Shown here in pieces: positions 20,586 to 31,877 of a stretch of 64,000 nucleotides of DNA. The stretch spans positions 4,402,001 to 4,466,000 of the forward strand of contig NZ_NSDJ01000001.1 in the NCBI RefSeq assembly GCF_003610915.1. Direction: 5' to 3'. Made by a program: the position numbers and the translations under genes. The stretch's first letter is position 1. Each line of letters opens with the position of its first letter. The notes below the pieces were generated by a model. It searched no databases. It was not told the DNA's origin and saw only the letters and a program-made list of their open reading frames with translations. Origin of the DNA: Rahnella variigena (lineage in GTDB: Bacteria; Pseudomonadota; Gammaproteobacteria; Enterobacterales; Enterobacteriaceae).

Positions 20586-20661
20586 TGGTGGAGCTAAGCG
20601 GGATCGAACCGCTGACCTCCTGCGTGCAAGGCAGGCGCTCTCCCAGCTGAGCTATAGCCCC
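20586..20661 (-). tRNA. tRNA-Ala (anticodon TGC)
   Basis: A 76-base tRNA in the 16S-23S spacer, minus strand, starting GGGGCTATAGCTCAGCTGGG and ending in CCA. The anticodon stem-loop CCTGCCTTGCACGCAGG reads TGC. Confidence 0.98.
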
Positions 20662-20798
20662 ATACAGTCACTTACAGATACCTTAATCACTAACACACCA
20701 GCAAGATGAGTTAGCCAATTTGTTCTCAGGCAAGGCGGAGTTCATACGACGTTTGCAAGTGCAAACGGGTGTGACGACAACGCAGCATGAGGACGAAT

Positions 20799-20875
<77 letters not shown>

Positions 20876-20946
20876 ATTAAGGTATTTCTGCTCGTTACTT
20901 TCTATCAGACAATCTGTGTGGACACTGCACAATGCGTATCTTGAGG

Positions 20947-22489
<1,543 letters not shown>

Positions 22490-22636
22490 AAAGTTCGATT
22501 TGCTTAAACAAGTTAAGCGGTGCTCAGAGATTACTTCGTAATAATTCAACTAAATGAATTACTGCTTGGTCACTCTAAGACTTGACATTGCTGTCAATAA
22601 ATATTTTGCCACCGAAGTGGCTGATATCGTCTTGTG

Positions 22637-22660
22637 AGTGCCCACACAGATTGTCTGATA
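22637..22660 (-). other. 16S RNase III processing stem, 5' arm (3' arm at 20903-20926)
   Basis: These 24 bases of leader are complementary to 20903-20926 just beyond the 16S 3' end: 23 Watson-Crick pairs and one G-U in RNA. This is the long stem that loops out pre-16S for RNase III. Confidence 0.88.
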
Positions 22661-22675
22661 AATTGTTAAAGAGCA
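22661..22675 (-). promoter_or_regulatory. Leader boxA antitermination site
   Basis: TGCTCTTTAACAATT on the minus strand, between P2 and the 16S processing stem. It matches the conserved rrn boxA bound by NusB-NusE. Confidence 0.88.
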
Positions 22676-22714
22676 GTGAGTTACGCGCTTTCGCTTGCTA
22701 ACTCGAGGTGGCGT

Positions 22715-22742
22715 ATATTACGCTTTCCTCATTCAGTGTCAA
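22715..22742 (-). promoter_or_regulatory. rRNA promoter P2
   Basis: On the minus strand TTGACA, 16 bases, TAATAT, followed by a GC-rich stretch. It lies about 120 bases downstream of P1, the usual rrn arrangement. Confidence 0.85.
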
Positions 22743-22834
22743 CCGTTTATTTCATCCGGTTGCCGCTGTTTTTAATCTTTCCGACCCGGTTACTTCGTGA
22801 TGTTGTTCACGTTGTTCCCTGTCGATGGAGCGGC

Positions 22835-22862
22835 ATTATAGGGAGTTCGATTTTAATGGCAA
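22835..22862 (-). promoter_or_regulatory. rRNA promoter P1 with UP element
   Basis: On the minus strand TTGCCA, 16 bases, TATAAT, then a GC-rich discriminator (GCCGCTCC) and ATCGACA, very like E. coli rrn P1 promoters that respond to ppGpp and DksA. An A/T-rich stretch at about 22863-22900 fits an UP element. Both lie directly downstream of the gmhB stop codon. Confidence 0.88.
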
Positions 22863-22912
22863 GCGAATAAATACAGTTTTATTTCGTTTGCCGTTTTTTT
22901 ATCCAAAGACGG

Positions 22913-23479
22913 TTATTTTTGCGCTTTTGCTATAAAGGAAGGCAAAGCAGCAAGGCTTTCCAGCACAGCGTCAGCTGCACTTTCACTTTGTTCTGTCACC
23001 GGCTTGCCTGTCCGCACTAAAATCTTATGCCCGACGCCCGCAGAGGCAGCTGCCTGCATGTCTTCCAGTTTATCGCCCACCATATATGAAGAAGACATAT
23101 CAATGTTCAGCTCTTCTTTAGCCGTTAAAAACATACCCGGCTGCGGCTTACGACAATCACAAACCTGGGTAAACTCTTTAACTGTGCCTTCGGGATGATG
23201 AGGACAGAAATAGATGCCGTCGAGATCGACACCGCGATCAGCCAGTGACCAGTCCATCCATTCGGTCAGCGTCATAAACTGATCTTCAGTAAATTTACCG
23301 CGGGCAATGCCGGACTGATTGGTCACCAGCACCAGCAGAAAGCCCATTTCCTTTAATTTAAGACAGGCGTCAATGACGCCATCAATGAACTGGAATTCAT
23401 CGATTTCATGTACATAGCCGTGATCGACATTCAAAGTACCATCACGGTCGAGAAAGATTGCTGAAACAGGTTGTGCCAC
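22913..23479 (-). CDS. gmhB: D-glycero-beta-D-manno-heptose-1,7-bisphosphate 7-phosphatase
   Basis: A 188-residue HAD-family phosphatase that makes heptose-1-phosphate for the lipopolysaccharide inner core. The nucleophile and acid/base are Asp11 and Asp13 (FLDRDGTLN). The Zn-binding loop is formed by CPHHPEG and CDCRKP, and the late HAD motif is MVGDKLEDM. It sits upstream of the rRNA promoters and is divergent from metN, as in E. coli. Confidence 0.96.
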   Translation of the reverse strand: MAQPVSAIFLDRDGTLNVDHGYVHEIDEFQFIDGVIDACLKLKEMGFLLVLVTNQSGIARGKFTEDQFMTLTEWMDWSLADRGVDLDGIYFCPHHPEGTVKEFTQVCDCRKPQPGMFLTAKEELNIDMSSSYMVGDKLEDMQAAASAGVGHKILVRTGKPVTEQSESAADAVLESLAALPSFIAKAQK

Positions 23480-23552
23480 GAATTTGCTCCTGATGCCTGA
23501 TTAATGGCGTGAGTATCGCATGTTTTCACTGCCTGTGAGAATGCTAACCTGG

Positions 23553-23581
23553 TTGACTTAGACGTCTAGACGCCTTAGCAT
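23553..23581 (+). promoter_or_regulatory. metNIQ promoter with MetJ operators
   Basis: TTGACT, 17 bases, TAGCAT. Two adjacent MetJ boxes fill the spacer: AGACGTCT (23560-23567, perfect) and AGACGCCT (23568-23575, one mismatch). MetJ with S-adenosylmethionine would bind here and block the polymerase, so the importer is made when methionine is short. Confidence 0.88.
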
Positions 23582-23658
23582 CCACGACATGCTACGGGGG
23601 CGATCCCCGAAGAGTTAATTTCACCACGTCACGGCAAAAAGACAGAATAAAAAATAAT

Positions 23659-24690
23659 ATGATTAAACTTTCAAACATCACCAAGGTTTTCCAGCAGGGT
23701 GCGCGCCAGATAGTCGCGCTCTCTGACGTGAGTCTTCACGTCCCTGCCGGACAAATTTACGGCGTCATCGGCTCATCCGGCGCAGGTAAAAGTACTCTGA
23801 TACGCTGCGTCAATTTGCTGGAACGCCCGACCGAAGGCCAGGTATTGGTTGATGGTCAGGATCTGATGTCCTTTTCTGAAAAAGCGCTGACCCGCGCACG
23901 TCGCCAGATTGGGATGATCTTCCAGCACTTTAATCTGCTTTCGTCGCGAACCGTATTCGGCAATGTTGCGTTGCCACTGGAGCTGGACAATCTGTCTTCA
24001 GCTGACATCAAAAAACGCGTTTCTGAACTGCTGAGTCTGGTCGGTCTGGAGGATAAGCATGATGTTTACCCGGCGAATCTTTCCGGCGGACAAAAACAAC
24101 GTGTGGCGATCGCTCGTGCGCTGGCCAGTAATCCGAAGGTATTGCTTTGTGATGAAGCGACCAGCGCCCTGGACCCGGCCACTACACGCGCCATCCTGGA
24201 ATTGCTGAAAGACATCAACCGTCGTCTGGGATTAACCATCCTGCTCATCACCCATGAGATGGACGTCGTAAAACGCATTTGCGATCAGGTTGCGGTCATC
24301 AGCGACGGCAAACTGATTGAGCAGGATAAAGTGAGCGAGATGTTTTCTCATCCGAAAACGCCGCTGGCTCAGCAGTTCATTCAGTCCACATTGCATCTGG
24401 ATATCCCGGAAGATTACGCCGTACGCATGGTGCCGGAACCAGAAACAGGCCGCGTGCCTTTACTGCGTCTGGAATTTACCGGACAGTCGGTGGATGCTCC
24501 GCTGCTTTCAGAAGCTGTACGTCGCTTTGACATTAATAACAATATTATCAGTGCACAGATGGATTATGCCGGCGGCGTGAAGTTCGGGATTATGCTGACA
24601 GAAATGCACGGTTCAGAAGAAAACACTCAGGCAGCAATTCAGTTCCTGCATGAGAATCAGGTGAAAGTAGAGGTACTCGGTTATGTCTGA
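23659..24690 (+). CDS. metN: D,L-methionine ABC transporter, ATP-binding subunit
   Basis: A 343-residue ABC ATPase. Walker A GSSGAGKS is at 38-45, the signature LSGGQ at 141-145, and Walker B with the catalytic Glu at about 161-172 ([11 protein letters not shown]). The C-terminal 90 or so residues form the NIL/ACT-like domain that binds methionine and inhibits transport. It is the first gene of metNIQ and overlaps metI by eight bases. Confidence 0.97.
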   Translation: MIKLSNITKVFQQGARQIVALSDVSLHVPAGQIYGVIGSSGAGKSTLIRCVNLLERPTEGQVLVDGQDLMSFSEKALTRARRQIGMIFQHFNLLSSRTVFGNVALPLELDNLSSADIKKRVSELLSLVGLEDKHDVYPANLSGGQKQRVAIARALASNPKVLLCDEATSALDPATTRAILELLKDINRRLGLTILLITHEMDVVKRICDQVAVISDGKLIEQDKVSEMFSHPKTPLAQQFIQSTLHLDIPEDYAVRMVPEPETGRVPLLRLEFTGQSVDAPLLSEAVRRFDINNNIISAQMDYAGGVKFGIMLTEMHGSEENTQAAIQFLHENQVKVEVLGYV

Positions 24691-25336
24691 GGCAATGATG
24701 TGGTTAATGGGCCGGGGTATCTGGGAAACTGTCATTATGACACTGACCTCTGGCTTCTTTGGTTTTGTACTTGGCTTGCCTTTTGGCGTTCTGTTGTATG
24801 TAACGCGTCCGGGTCAGATTGCAGAGAATAAAAACGTCTACCGCGTGATGTCAGCGCTGGTGAATATTTTCCGTTCTATTCCTTTTATTATCCTGCTGGT
24901 GTGGATGATTCCGTTTACCCGCATGATTGTCGGTACTTCCATCGGTTTGCAGGCCGCGATTGTTCCGCTCACCGTCGGTGCGGCACCGTTTATTGCCCGT
25001 ATGGTTGAGAATGCGCTGCTGGAAATCCCAAGCGGTCTGGTGGAAGCCTCCCGCGCGATGGGCGCAACACCGATGCAAATCATCCGTAAAATTTTATTAC
25101 CGGAAGCTTTGCCGGGTCTGGTCAATGCAGCCACCATCACGCTGATCACTCTCGTAGGCTATTCTGCTATGGGTGGCGCGGTCGGCGCTGGTGGTTTGGG
25201 ACAAATCGGTTATCAGTACGGTTATATCGGTTACGACGCAACTGTGATGAATACGGTATTAGTCCTGTTAGTAGTTTTGGTGTATTTAATTCAATTTTGT
25301 GGCGACCGCATCGTAAAAGCAGTCACGCATAAATAA
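24683..25336 (+). CDS. metI: D,L-methionine ABC transporter, permease subunit
   Basis: A 217-residue inner-membrane permease with five predicted helices. The EAA coupling loop that docks on MetN is visible ([20 protein letters not shown]). It starts within the end of metN and is followed after 61 bases by metQ. Confidence 0.97.
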   Translation: MSEAMMWLMGRGIWETVIMTLTSGFFGFVLGLPFGVLLYVTRPGQIAENKNVYRVMSALVNIFRSIPFIILLVWMIPFTRMIVGTSIGLQAAIVPLTVGAAPFIARMVENALLEIPSGLVEASRAMGATPMQIIRKILLPEALPGLVNAATITLITLVGYSAMGGAVGAGGLGQIGYQYGYIGYDATVMNTVLVLLVVLVYLIQFCGDRIVKAVTHK

Positions 25337-25397
25337 GAAATAGCCGTTGTAATAGCTACCCTGTGAATGATTTATATCCGTTTATTGAGGAAAGGAC

Positions 25398-26213
25398 ATG
25401 TCTAACAAATTCAAATCCATTGCCGTTGTTGGCGCACTTCTGGGATCGCTGGCATTAGTCGGTTGCGGACCAAAAGAACAAGATCCAAACCACATCAAAG
25501 TGGGCGTGATTGTGGGTTCAGAACAACAAGTTGCTGAAGTTGCTCAGAAAGTAGCGAAAGAGAAATATGGCCTTGATGTTGAGCTGGTGACGTTCAACGA
25601 TTACGTATTGCCTAACGAAGCGCTGAGCAAAGGCGATATCGACGTTAACGCCTTCCAGCACAAGCCTTACCTGGATCAGCAGATTAAAGATCGTGGTTAC
25701 AAACTGGTTCCGGTCGGTAACACCTTCGTATACCCAATCGCAGGTTACTCTAAGAAAATCAAATCTGTTGATGAACTGAAAGAGGGCGATCAGGTTGCTC
25801 TGCCAAACGACCCGACTAACCTCGGCCGTTCATTGCTGCTGCTGCAAAAAGTGGGTCTGATTAAACTGAAAGATGGCGTTGGTCTGCTGCCAACCGTTCT
25901 GGATGTGACTGAGAATCCTAAAAATCTGAAACTGGTTGAGCTGGAAGCACCACAACTGCCACGTTCACTGGATGATGCGAAAATCGCTCTGGCTGTGATC
26001 AACACCACTTACGCGAGCCAGATCAACCTGACTCCAGAGAAAGATGGCATCTTCGTAGAAGATAAAGAATCTCCGTACGTTAACCTGATCGTTGCGCGTG
26101 AAGATAACAAAGACGCTGAAAACGTGAAGAAATTCGTTCAGGCTTACCAGTCTGATGAAGTTAACGCTGCAGCGAACAAAATCTTCAACGGCGGCGCAGT
26201 TAAAGGCTGGTAA
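25398..26213 (+). CDS. metQ: D-methionine-binding lipoprotein
   Basis: A 271-residue substrate-binding protein of the NlpA family that delivers methionine to MetNI. The signal peptide ends in the lipobox LVGC (Cys23), so it is a membrane-anchored lipoprotein. A strong ribosome site (GAGGAAAGGA) precedes the ATG. Regions such as KVGVIVGSE and NAFQHKPYLD are typical of MetQ. Confidence 0.97.
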   Translation: MSNKFKSIAVVGALLGSLALVGCGPKEQDPNHIKVGVIVGSEQQVAEVAQKVAKEKYGLDVELVTFNDYVLPNEALSKGDIDVNAFQHKPYLDQQIKDRGYKLVPVGNTFVYPIAGYSKKIKSVDELKEGDQVALPNDPTNLGRSLLLLQKVGLIKLKDGVGLLPTVLDVTENPKNLKLVELEAPQLPRSLDDAKIALAVINTTYASQINLTPEKDGIFVEDKESPYVNLIVAREDNKDAENVKKFVQAYQSDEVNAAANKIFNGGAVKGW

Positions 26214-26283
26214 TCCGTTGCTGTCAGGGAAGCAGGTTTTGCTCTGCCCCTTACGCTGTAAATATTGCTTTCATAAATAAATT

Positions 26284-26312
26284 CAAGGCGGGCATATGCC
26301 CGCCTTGTTATT
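26284..26312 (+). terminator. Terminator of metNIQ
   Basis: CAAGGCGGGCATATGCCCGCCTTG is a 12-base self-complementary hairpin followed by TTATTT, 70 bases after metQ. Confidence 0.85.
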
Positions 26313-26381
26313 TCCTCAATACCTTGGTTCAATAACGCCACATTCTTTCCTGTAAACATATTAAAAAGCAGAGGATATACC

Positions 26382-26789
26382 ATGCGTGCTTTACCTCTCT
26401 GTTTGTCGGCGCTTTTGCTGGCGGGTTGTTCTTTGACTCAACATCCACAGCCAACCCCTCCTGCACCCGTTGTAAAAGAAGAGCCAAAACCAGTCAAACC
26501 TAAACCGGCTCCGGTCCGCCCTGCCCCGGTAAAACTCTATAAAGATGCTGAAGCCCTGGTTGGTAGCCCTTTCCGTGATTTAGGCGAAGTCTCCGGTGAA
26601 TCCTGCCAGGGTGATCAAAATGACGCGCCGCCGAGCCTTGCTACTGCGCGTAAAAGAATGCTAACCCGTGCCTCTTATATGAAGGCCAATGCGGTATTAC
26701 TGCACCAGTGCCAGATCATCAGTGGTGTGCCGGGTTGCTTCCAGCAAGCGATTTGTCAGGGTTCAGCCCTGAACGTCACGTTTAAATGA
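26382..26789 (+). CDS. rcsF: Rcs stress sensor lipoprotein RcsF
   Basis: A 135-residue outer-membrane lipoprotein that signals envelope damage to the Rcs phosphorelay and threads through BamA-porin complexes. The lipobox LLAGC gives lipid-bearing Cys16. A Pro/Lys-rich linker spans about 22-50. Four further cysteines (75, 110, 119, 125) match those that form the two disulfides of the folded domain. Its last bases overlap trmO (ATGA). Confidence 0.95.
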   Translation: MRALPLCLSALLLAGCSLTQHPQPTPPAPVVKEEPKPVKPKPAPVRPAPVKLYKDAEALVGSPFRDLGEVSGESCQGDQNDAPPSLATARKRMLTRASYMKANAVLLHQCQIISGVPGCFQQAICQGSALNVTFK

Positions 26790-27493
26790 CCTCATTTTCA
26801 TTTGAACAAATAGGGACGATTCACTCGCCCTATAAAGAGAAGTTTGCTGTTCCGCGCCAGCCGGGTTTGATTGAGGATGGTGGCGGCGAATTACATCTGC
26901 ACTCGCCATATAACCAGCCCGAAGCCGTTCGCGGGCTGGAAGATTTCAGCCATTTATGGGTGATGTTTATTTTTCATCAGACGATGGAAGGTGGCTGGCG
27001 TCCGACCGTTCGCCCGCCGCGTTTAGGCGGGAATACGCGCACCGGCTTGTTTGCCACCCGTTCGACCTTCCGCCCCAACCCGCTCGGAATGTCTCTGGTC
27101 GAGCTGAAAGGGATCCGCTGTCAGGGGCAGAATGTTATTTTGCAACTGGGCAGTCTGGATTTGGTGGATGGTACGCCTGTTGTGGATATTAAGCCTTATC
27201 TTCCCTTTGCAGAAAGCCATCCTGACGCGCGCGCCGGATTTGCCCAGCACGCACCGGATGCCGATATGCCGGTCGAATTTTTACCACAGGCTGAACGGCA
27301 GCTGGCTGAACATGCGAGGCAATATCCGCATCTGCGCCGTTTTATCACGCAGGTTCTGGGACAAGACCCCCGCCCGGCTTACCGCAAAGGCGAAGCCACC
27401 GACCGGGATTACGCTGTTCGTCTGCTGGACTTTAATGTCCGCTGGCGGGTAACGGGCTCCCTGAATCAGGTATTGTCCCTGGACAAAAACTAA
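26786..27493 (+). CDS. trmO: tRNA m6t6A37 methyltransferase TrmO
   Basis: A 235-residue protein (also called TsaA or YaeB) that methylates t6A at position 37 of some threonine tRNAs using S-adenosylmethionine. Family blocks are visible: IGTIHSPYKEKF, the FSHLWVMFIFH core, RPPRLGG, FATRSTFRPNPLGMS, and LDLVDGTPVVDIKPYLP. It is coupled to rcsF by a four-base overlap, as in E. coli. Confidence 0.95.
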   Translation: MTSFSFEQIGTIHSPYKEKFAVPRQPGLIEDGGGELHLHSPYNQPEAVRGLEDFSHLWVMFIFHQTMEGGWRPTVRPPRLGGNTRTGLFATRSTFRPNPLGMSLVELKGIRCQGQNVILQLGSLDLVDGTPVVDIKPYLPFAESHPDARAGFAQHAPDADMPVEFLPQAERQLAEHARQYPHLRRFITQVLGQDPRPAYRKGEATDRDYAVRLLDFNVRWRVTGSLNQVLSLDKN

Positions 27494-27510
27494 TTTCCTC
27501 TGCGTCTCTT

Positions 27511-27539
27511 TTGACAACAGCAACTCGCTGGTAAACTAA
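27511..27539 (+). promoter_or_regulatory. Probable proS promoter
   Basis: TTGACA, 17 bases, AACTAA, in the gap between trmO and proS. The -35 is perfect; the -10 is weak. Confidence 0.5.
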
Positions 27540-27611
27540 GCCACTTTTCACGTTTTGGCTGCCACTGGCAGCCTGATTGCAATTTGCAGTGCTAACGGAA
27601 CCAACAACATC

Positions 27612-29330
27612 ATGCGTACTACTCAATATCTGCTCTCTACACTAAAAGAGACGCCAGCCGACGCGGAAGTGATCAGCCATCAGCTGATGCTGCGTGCGGG
27701 GATGATCCGTAAACTGGCCTCAGGCCTGTATACCTGGCTGCCAACCGGCTTACGTGTTCTCAAGAAAGTCGAAAACATCGTACGCGAAGAAATGAACAAC
27801 GCGAACGCCATTGAAGTGTCGATGCCGGTGGTTCAGCCCGCTGATTTATGGCAAGAGAGCGGACGTTGGGAACAATATGGTCCCGAGTTGCTGCGTTTCG
27901 TTGACCGTGGCGATCGTCCATTCGTTTTGGGTCCGACCCACGAAGAAGTCATTACCGATTTGATCCGTAATGAAGTCAGCTCGTACAAACAATTGCCGCT
28001 GAATTTCTTCCAGATCCAGACCAAGTTCCGTGACGAAGTTCGTCCGCGCTTTGGCGTGATGCGTTCCCGTGAATTCCTGATGAAAGACGCCTACTCGTTC
28101 CACACGACGCAGGAATCTTTGCAGGAAACGTATGATGCAATGTATGCAGCCTATAGCCAGATCTTCAACCGCATGGGGCTGGATTTCCGTGCTGTTCTTG
28201 CAGATACCGGTTCTATTGGCGGCAGCGCATCGCATGAGTTCCAGGTTCTGGCACAAAGCGGCGAAGATGACGTGGTGTTCTCTGACTCCTCTGATTTCGC
28301 GGCTAACATTGAGTTTGCTGAAGCGTTAGCACCAACGACACCACGCGCTGCACCTGCTGAAGAGATGCGTGTTGTTGAAACCCCTGATGCCAAAACCATC
28401 GCTGAACTGACAGAACAGTTCCAGGTTCCGGTTGAGAAAACCGTTAAAACCCTGATGGTTCACGCTACCGCAGAAAGCGGCCATAAGCTGGTTGCGCTGC
28501 TGGTTCGTGGTGATCACGAACTGAATGAAATCAAAGCCGAGAAATTGCCACAAGTTGCAGCACCACTGACTTTCGCAACGGAAGCTGAGATTCGTGAAAT
28601 CGTGGCTGCTGGTCCGGGTTCACTTGGTCCGGTCAATCTGCCAATGCCAGTTGTGGCTGACCGCACGGTTGCCGCCATGAGCGATTTCAGCGCAGGCGCC
28701 AACATCGACGGTAAACACTACTTCGGTATTAACTGGGATCGCGATGCTGCGCTGCCAGAAGTGGCGGATATCCGTAACGTCGTTGCCGGTGATCCAAGCC
28801 CGGATGGTCAGGGCACTCTGGTTATCAAACGCGGTATCGAAGTCGGTCATATCTTCCAGCTGGGTACCAAATACTCAGAAGCAATGAATGCAACTGTTCA
28901 GGGCGAAGATGGCAAAAACCAGGTGATGACTATGGGTTGTTACGGTATCGGCGTGACCCGTGTGGTTGCTGCAGCGATTGAACAGAATCACGATGATCGC
29001 GGCATTATCTGGCCGGATGCTATCGCACCATTCCAGGTCGCTATTCTGCCAATGAACATGCACAAATCTTTCCGCGTGAAAGATGCGGCGGAAGCGTTGT
29101 ACAAAGAACTGCGCTCACACGGTATTGATGTGATCCTCGACGATCGTAAAGAACGTCCGGGCGTCATGTTTGCAGATATGGAACTGATCGGCGTTCCACA
29201 TCACGTGGTGATTGGCGATCGTAATCTGGATGCTGAAGAGCTGGAATACAAAAACCGTCGTACCGGCGAAAAACAGATGATTAAACAAGGCGATATCGTT
29301 GAATACCTGCTGAGTCAGATCCCGCGTTAA
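27612..29330 (+). CDS. proS: Prolyl-tRNA synthetase
   Basis: A 572-residue class II aminoacyl-tRNA synthetase, exactly the length of E. coli ProS. It charges tRNA-Pro. Motif 2 ([17 protein letters not shown]) and motif 3 ([17 protein letters not shown]) are visible. The inserted YbaK-like editing domain that removes Ala-tRNA-Pro spans about residues 225-385. I chose the ATG at 27612 ([13 protein letters not shown]), which aligns with E. coli; the frame is open 19 codons further upstream, but that stretch has no family similarity. Confidence 0.97.
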   Translation: MRTTQYLLSTLKETPADAEVISHQLMLRAGMIRKLASGLYTWLPTGLRVLKKVENIVREEMNNANAIEVSMPVVQPADLWQESGRWEQYGPELLRFVDRGDRPFVLGPTHEEVITDLIRNEVSSYKQLPLNFFQIQTKFRDEVRPRFGVMRSREFLMKDAYSFHTTQESLQETYDAMYAAYSQIFNRMGLDFRAVLADTGSIGGSASHEFQVLAQSGEDDVVFSDSSDFAANIEFAEALAPTTPRAAPAEEMRVVETPDAKTIAELTEQFQVPVEKTVKTLMVHATAESGHKLVALLVRGDHELNEIKAEKLPQVAAPLTFATEAEIREIVAAGPGSLGPVNLPMPVVADRTVAAMSDFSAGANIDGKHYFGINWDRDAALPEVADIRNVVAGDPSPDGQGTLVIKRGIEVGHIFQLGTKYSEAMNATVQGEDGKNQVMTMGCYGIGVTRVVAAAIEQNHDDRGIIWPDAIAPFQVAILPMNMHKSFRVKDAAEALYKELRSHGIDVILDDRKERPGVMFADMELIGVPHHVVIGDRNLDAEELEYKNRRTGEKQMIKQGDIVEYLLSQIPR

Positions 29331-29357
29331 GATCGGACAACGATTTGTTGACGTAAA

Positions 29358-29392
29358 AAATGCCCGCTTTTTGCGGGCATTTCTCTTTTTGT
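29358..29392 (+). terminator. Terminator of proS
   Basis: A 10-base stem AAATGCCCGC/GCGGGCATTT with a T loop, followed by CTCTTTTT. Its A-rich upstream side lets it also serve the convergent nlpE transcript. Confidence 0.85.
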
Positions 29393-29426
29393 GCAATTCA
29401 GTTTGTGCTGCGCAGGCAGCTTTTTT

Positions 29427-30104
29427 TTAAGGGCAGGATTTCGTTGCGTCAAACTTAACGTTTTTATCCGCTACGACAGCTTTCTGCATCTGTCCTTCTT
29501 CCATTGATGGTTCGGTCATGAAATGCCCCTCCATCGAAAGGAAAACCAGCTGGTTCGGTGTTTTGCGCGTCGAAAGATAACCTTCTTCCAGTGATTTATT
29601 GGCCGACATCGGGAACACTTTACCGGTCGCACAATCTTTAAACGACGCAGCATCCGCGCTGTATTGCATCATTCCGCTCAGTGCCATCGGCGTCTTAGGC
29701 AAACTTTGCTGCACCGGCTTCAGGGTATAGTTGAACTGAGAAGTGATAGGCTCGCCGCTCATATCCAGCATTTCCAGATTTTCATCTTTCGGATGGAAGT
29801 AGCGTTTCTCACCATCGTTTCCAGTCAGTACCAGTTTGTCGGCCGTCCGCGCCCAGCTTCCGTAACTGGCGAACGCCTGATCGCCGTCTTTACTTCCCTG
29901 ATAGATTTCCTGCAGGATATAGGTTCCGTCCTGTTGCAGGAAAAGTGACGTCTTCAGGCCACTGCAATCGGCACAAGGCAACACACCGCTGTAACTTTGC
30001 TGCATCGCCTGCAAAGGTTTCTCATGGTTAAATGCGGCGGTATGACAGCCGAACAATGATAACGCCCCGAGCGCCAGCACTGCTCCTATAATGATTTTTT
30101 TCAC
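29427..30104 (-). CDS. nlpE: Copper/surface-sensing lipoprotein NlpE (CutF)
   Basis: A 225-residue outer-membrane lipoprotein that activates the Cpx response when surfaces are met or lipoprotein sorting fails. The lipobox is SLFGC (Cys20). The N-terminal domain carries the CXXC motif in PCADCSG. Two further cysteines stand in the C-terminal domain (KDCATGK and the terminal SCP), fitting the disulfide read by Cpx. It converges with proS. Confidence 0.93.
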   Translation of the reverse strand: MKKIIIGAVLALGALSLFGCHTAAFNHEKPLQAMQQSYSGVLPCADCSGLKTSLFLQQDGTYILQEIYQGSKDGDQAFASYGSWARTADKLVLTGNDGEKRYFHPKDENLEMLDMSGEPITSQFNYTLKPVQQSLPKTPMALSGMMQYSADAASFKDCATGKVFPMSANKSLEEGYLSTRKTPNQLVFLSMEGHFMTEPSMEEGQMQKAVVADKNVKFDATKSCP

Positions 30105-30169
30105 AGTTTCTCCCCTACTGCTATTCCACAGTGCTGCGATAAAAATTGTCCTGCAGCACGAATTTAGGG

Positions 30170-30580
30170 CTAACGTATCTTGCCCCGCAATGCTTTCGTC
30201 GCACCCTTGCGAACTTTACTTTCTACCCGACGAATTTTAGACCCCCGGGTGGGTTTTGTTGCACGGCGCGGTTTCTCTACTACCATCGCTTGTGAAATCA
30301 ATGCCCCAAGCCGTGCCAGAGCAGCTTCACGGTTCATCTCCTGACTCCGGTATTCCTGGGCCTTGATAATCACCCAGCCGTCGGCGGTAACAGAGTGATG
30401 ATTGAACGCCAGTAACCGCTCTTTGTAATATTCTGGCAAACTCGACGCTTTAATATCAAAGCGTAAATGAATAGCCGTTGATGTTTTATTGACGTTCTGA
30501 CCGCCGTTACCCTGAGCGCGTATCGCGGTCAATTCAACTTCGCTGTCGGGTATTTCCACTTTTCCGGAAAGTATTAGCAC
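30170..30580 (-). CDS. arfB: Alternative ribosome-rescue peptidyl-tRNA hydrolase ArfB (YaeJ)
   Basis: A 136-residue release-factor homologue that frees ribosomes stalled on messages without a stop codon. The catalytic GGQ is in [13 protein letters not shown]. The Lys/Arg-rich C-terminal tail that enters the empty mRNA channel is present (about residues 105-136). I chose the GTG at 30578-30580: it follows the yaeQ stop by five bases, has AGG about nine bases upstream, and gives the family's length. An ATG at 30619 would overlap yaeQ and add residues not seen in homologues. Confidence 0.9.
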   Translation of the reverse strand: MLILSGKVEIPDSEVELTAIRAQGNGGQNVNKTSTAIHLRFDIKASSLPEYYKERLLAFNHHSVTADGWVIIKAQEYRSQEMNREAALARLGALISQAMVVEKPRRATKPTRGSKIRRVESKVRKGATKALRGKIR

Positions 30581-30585
30581 GCTGA

Positions 30586-31146
30586 TTACCTGGTTTCTTT
30601 TACAACAGACTCTTTCCATTCAGAAAAATGAATTTCTAAATTACTCTGAGCATCAGAAAGCCAGATAGTTCCATCCTGCAACGTCGCCTGTAAATTCATG
30701 GTACGGCTGCCAAAAGCGGTCAGCTGAGTCAGTAACTCATCTTCTATATAACGGATTCGCAGGTTCTCAAAACCTCTGACTTTCCCTTCGATTTGCGACC
30801 ACCAGACTTTCGCCGCACGCTCACCATACGCGTAAAGTACGACTTCGCGCGATTGGTTACAGGCCTTTTTCAGACGCTTCTCATCAGGCAATCCTAGTTC
30901 AACCCACAATTCGATACCGTTGTGGTCATTCTTACGCCAGATTTCCGGTTCATCTTCCGCGCTTAATCCGCGGGTAAACGTCAGTCTTTCGTCGGCATGA
31001 TAAATCCATGCCAGCAAACGCAGCATCATGCGTTGTTCTGTTTCGGAAGGATGCTGCGCCAGTGTCAGGCTGGCATCATGAAAGAAATTGCGATCCATAT
31101 CGGCGATATTGACTGCTGCTTTATAAATGGTTGCTTTTAACGCCAT
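30586..31146 (-). CDS. yaeQ: YaeQ family protein
   Basis: A 186-residue protein closely matching E. coli YaeQ (start [10 protein letters not shown]). The family has a PD-(D/E)XK nuclease-like fold, but its role is not settled; a link to transcript elongation (suppression of rfaH defects) was once proposed. The ATG at 31146 is chosen by alignment; the frame extends 27 codons upstream without similarity. It is coupled to arfB downstream. Confidence 0.93.
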   Translation of the reverse strand: MALKATIYKAAVNIADMDRNFFHDASLTLAQHPSETEQRMMLRLLAWIYHADERLTFTRGLSAEDEPEIWRKNDHNGIELWVELGLPDEKRLKKACNQSREVVLYAYGERAAKVWWSQIEGKVRGFENLRIRYIEDELLTQLTAFGSRTMNLQATLQDGTIWLSDAQSNLEIHFSEWKESVVKETR

Positions 31147-31361
31147 GGTAAACCCCTTGATAATAGACGCACAGTGTACTTGAAAGCGTCCTGCGGCGAC
31201 CAGTTTTCCCCCGATGGTCATCCTCAATAATGGCTTTACGCAAACGATTTACCTTTACAGGCCGGCTAATAACTCACACTCTCCTGTGCTATAGTCGTTA
31301 AATACTGAGAGTTTATCTTTCTGCGCTTTCCTCAGAGGGATACGCTTTTTAGGGAGAACTT

Positions 31362-31562
31362 ATGCAACAATACTGTGAGTTGGTACGCCGTAAATATTCT
31401 GAAATCGCCAGTGGCGATCTCGGGTATGTGCCCGATGCGTTGGGCTGTGTATTGAAAGCATTGGACGAAGTGGCAGCAAATGCTGAACTTCCGTCTTCCG
31501 TTAGGGACCAGGCGGCCTATGCCGCCGCTAACTTATTGGTGAGCGATTATGTCGATGAATGA
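31362..31562 (+). CDS. yaeP: UPF0253 family protein YaeP
   Basis: A 66-residue acidic protein, the same length as E. coli YaeP and nearly identical at [20 protein letters not shown] and [14 protein letters not shown]. Recent work treats yaeP with rof as part of the Rho-inhibition locus; its own action is unclear to me. The ribosome site is AGGGAG, and it overlaps rof by 14 bases. Confidence 0.93.
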   Translation: MQQYCELVRRKYSEIASGDLGYVPDALGCVLKALDEVAANAELPSSVRDQAAYAAANLLVSDYVDE

Positions 31563-31809
31563 TGAGTACCAACCCATCAATTGCGATGACTACGATAATC
31601 TCGAGCTCGCCTGCCAGCATCACCTGGTTTTGACGCTGAAGATGCGTAGCGGAGAAATTGTTGAGGCAAAAGCCAACGATTTGTTAATGCGTAAAAAGGT
31701 GGAATATCTGGTGGTTGATGCGAACGGCGAGCAACGGGATCTTCGTTTAGATCACATTGAAAGCTTTAGCCATCCGGAAATTGGCACCGTTGTGGTCAGC
31801 GCTGAATAG
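31549..31809 (+). CDS. rof: Rho-binding antiterminator Rof
   Basis: An 86-residue small protein that binds the transcription terminator Rho and blocks it. The body ([20 protein letters not shown] and [13 protein letters not shown]) matches E. coli Rof. The first ATG is used because GGTGAG stands at good distance; an ATG two codons later would give 84 residues as in E. coli. It overlaps yaeP, so the two are translated together. Confidence 0.94.
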   Translation: MSMNDEYQPINCDDYDNLELACQHHLVLTLKMRSGEIVEAKANDLLMRKKVEYLVVDANGEQRDLRLDHIESFSHPEIGTVVVSAE

Positions 31810-31832
31810 CCTCAACTGTCGTCAGTTTACCT

Positions 31833-31858
31833 AACGGGCAATCTCAGGATTGCCCGTT
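31833..31858. terminator. Hairpin between rof and the cytochrome gene
   Basis: A perfect 11-base stem AACGGGCAATC/GATTGCCCGTT with a TCAG loop, in the gap between convergent genes. T-runs are short on both sides, so it is a plausible but not strong bidirectional terminator. Confidence 0.7.
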
Positions 31859-31877
31859 TGCATTTCTGAAGGCAGAC

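Noticed and set aside
27555-27611. Longer start for proS
   Set aside because: The extra 19 residues are absent from the family; the ATG at 27612 gives exactly the E. coli length.
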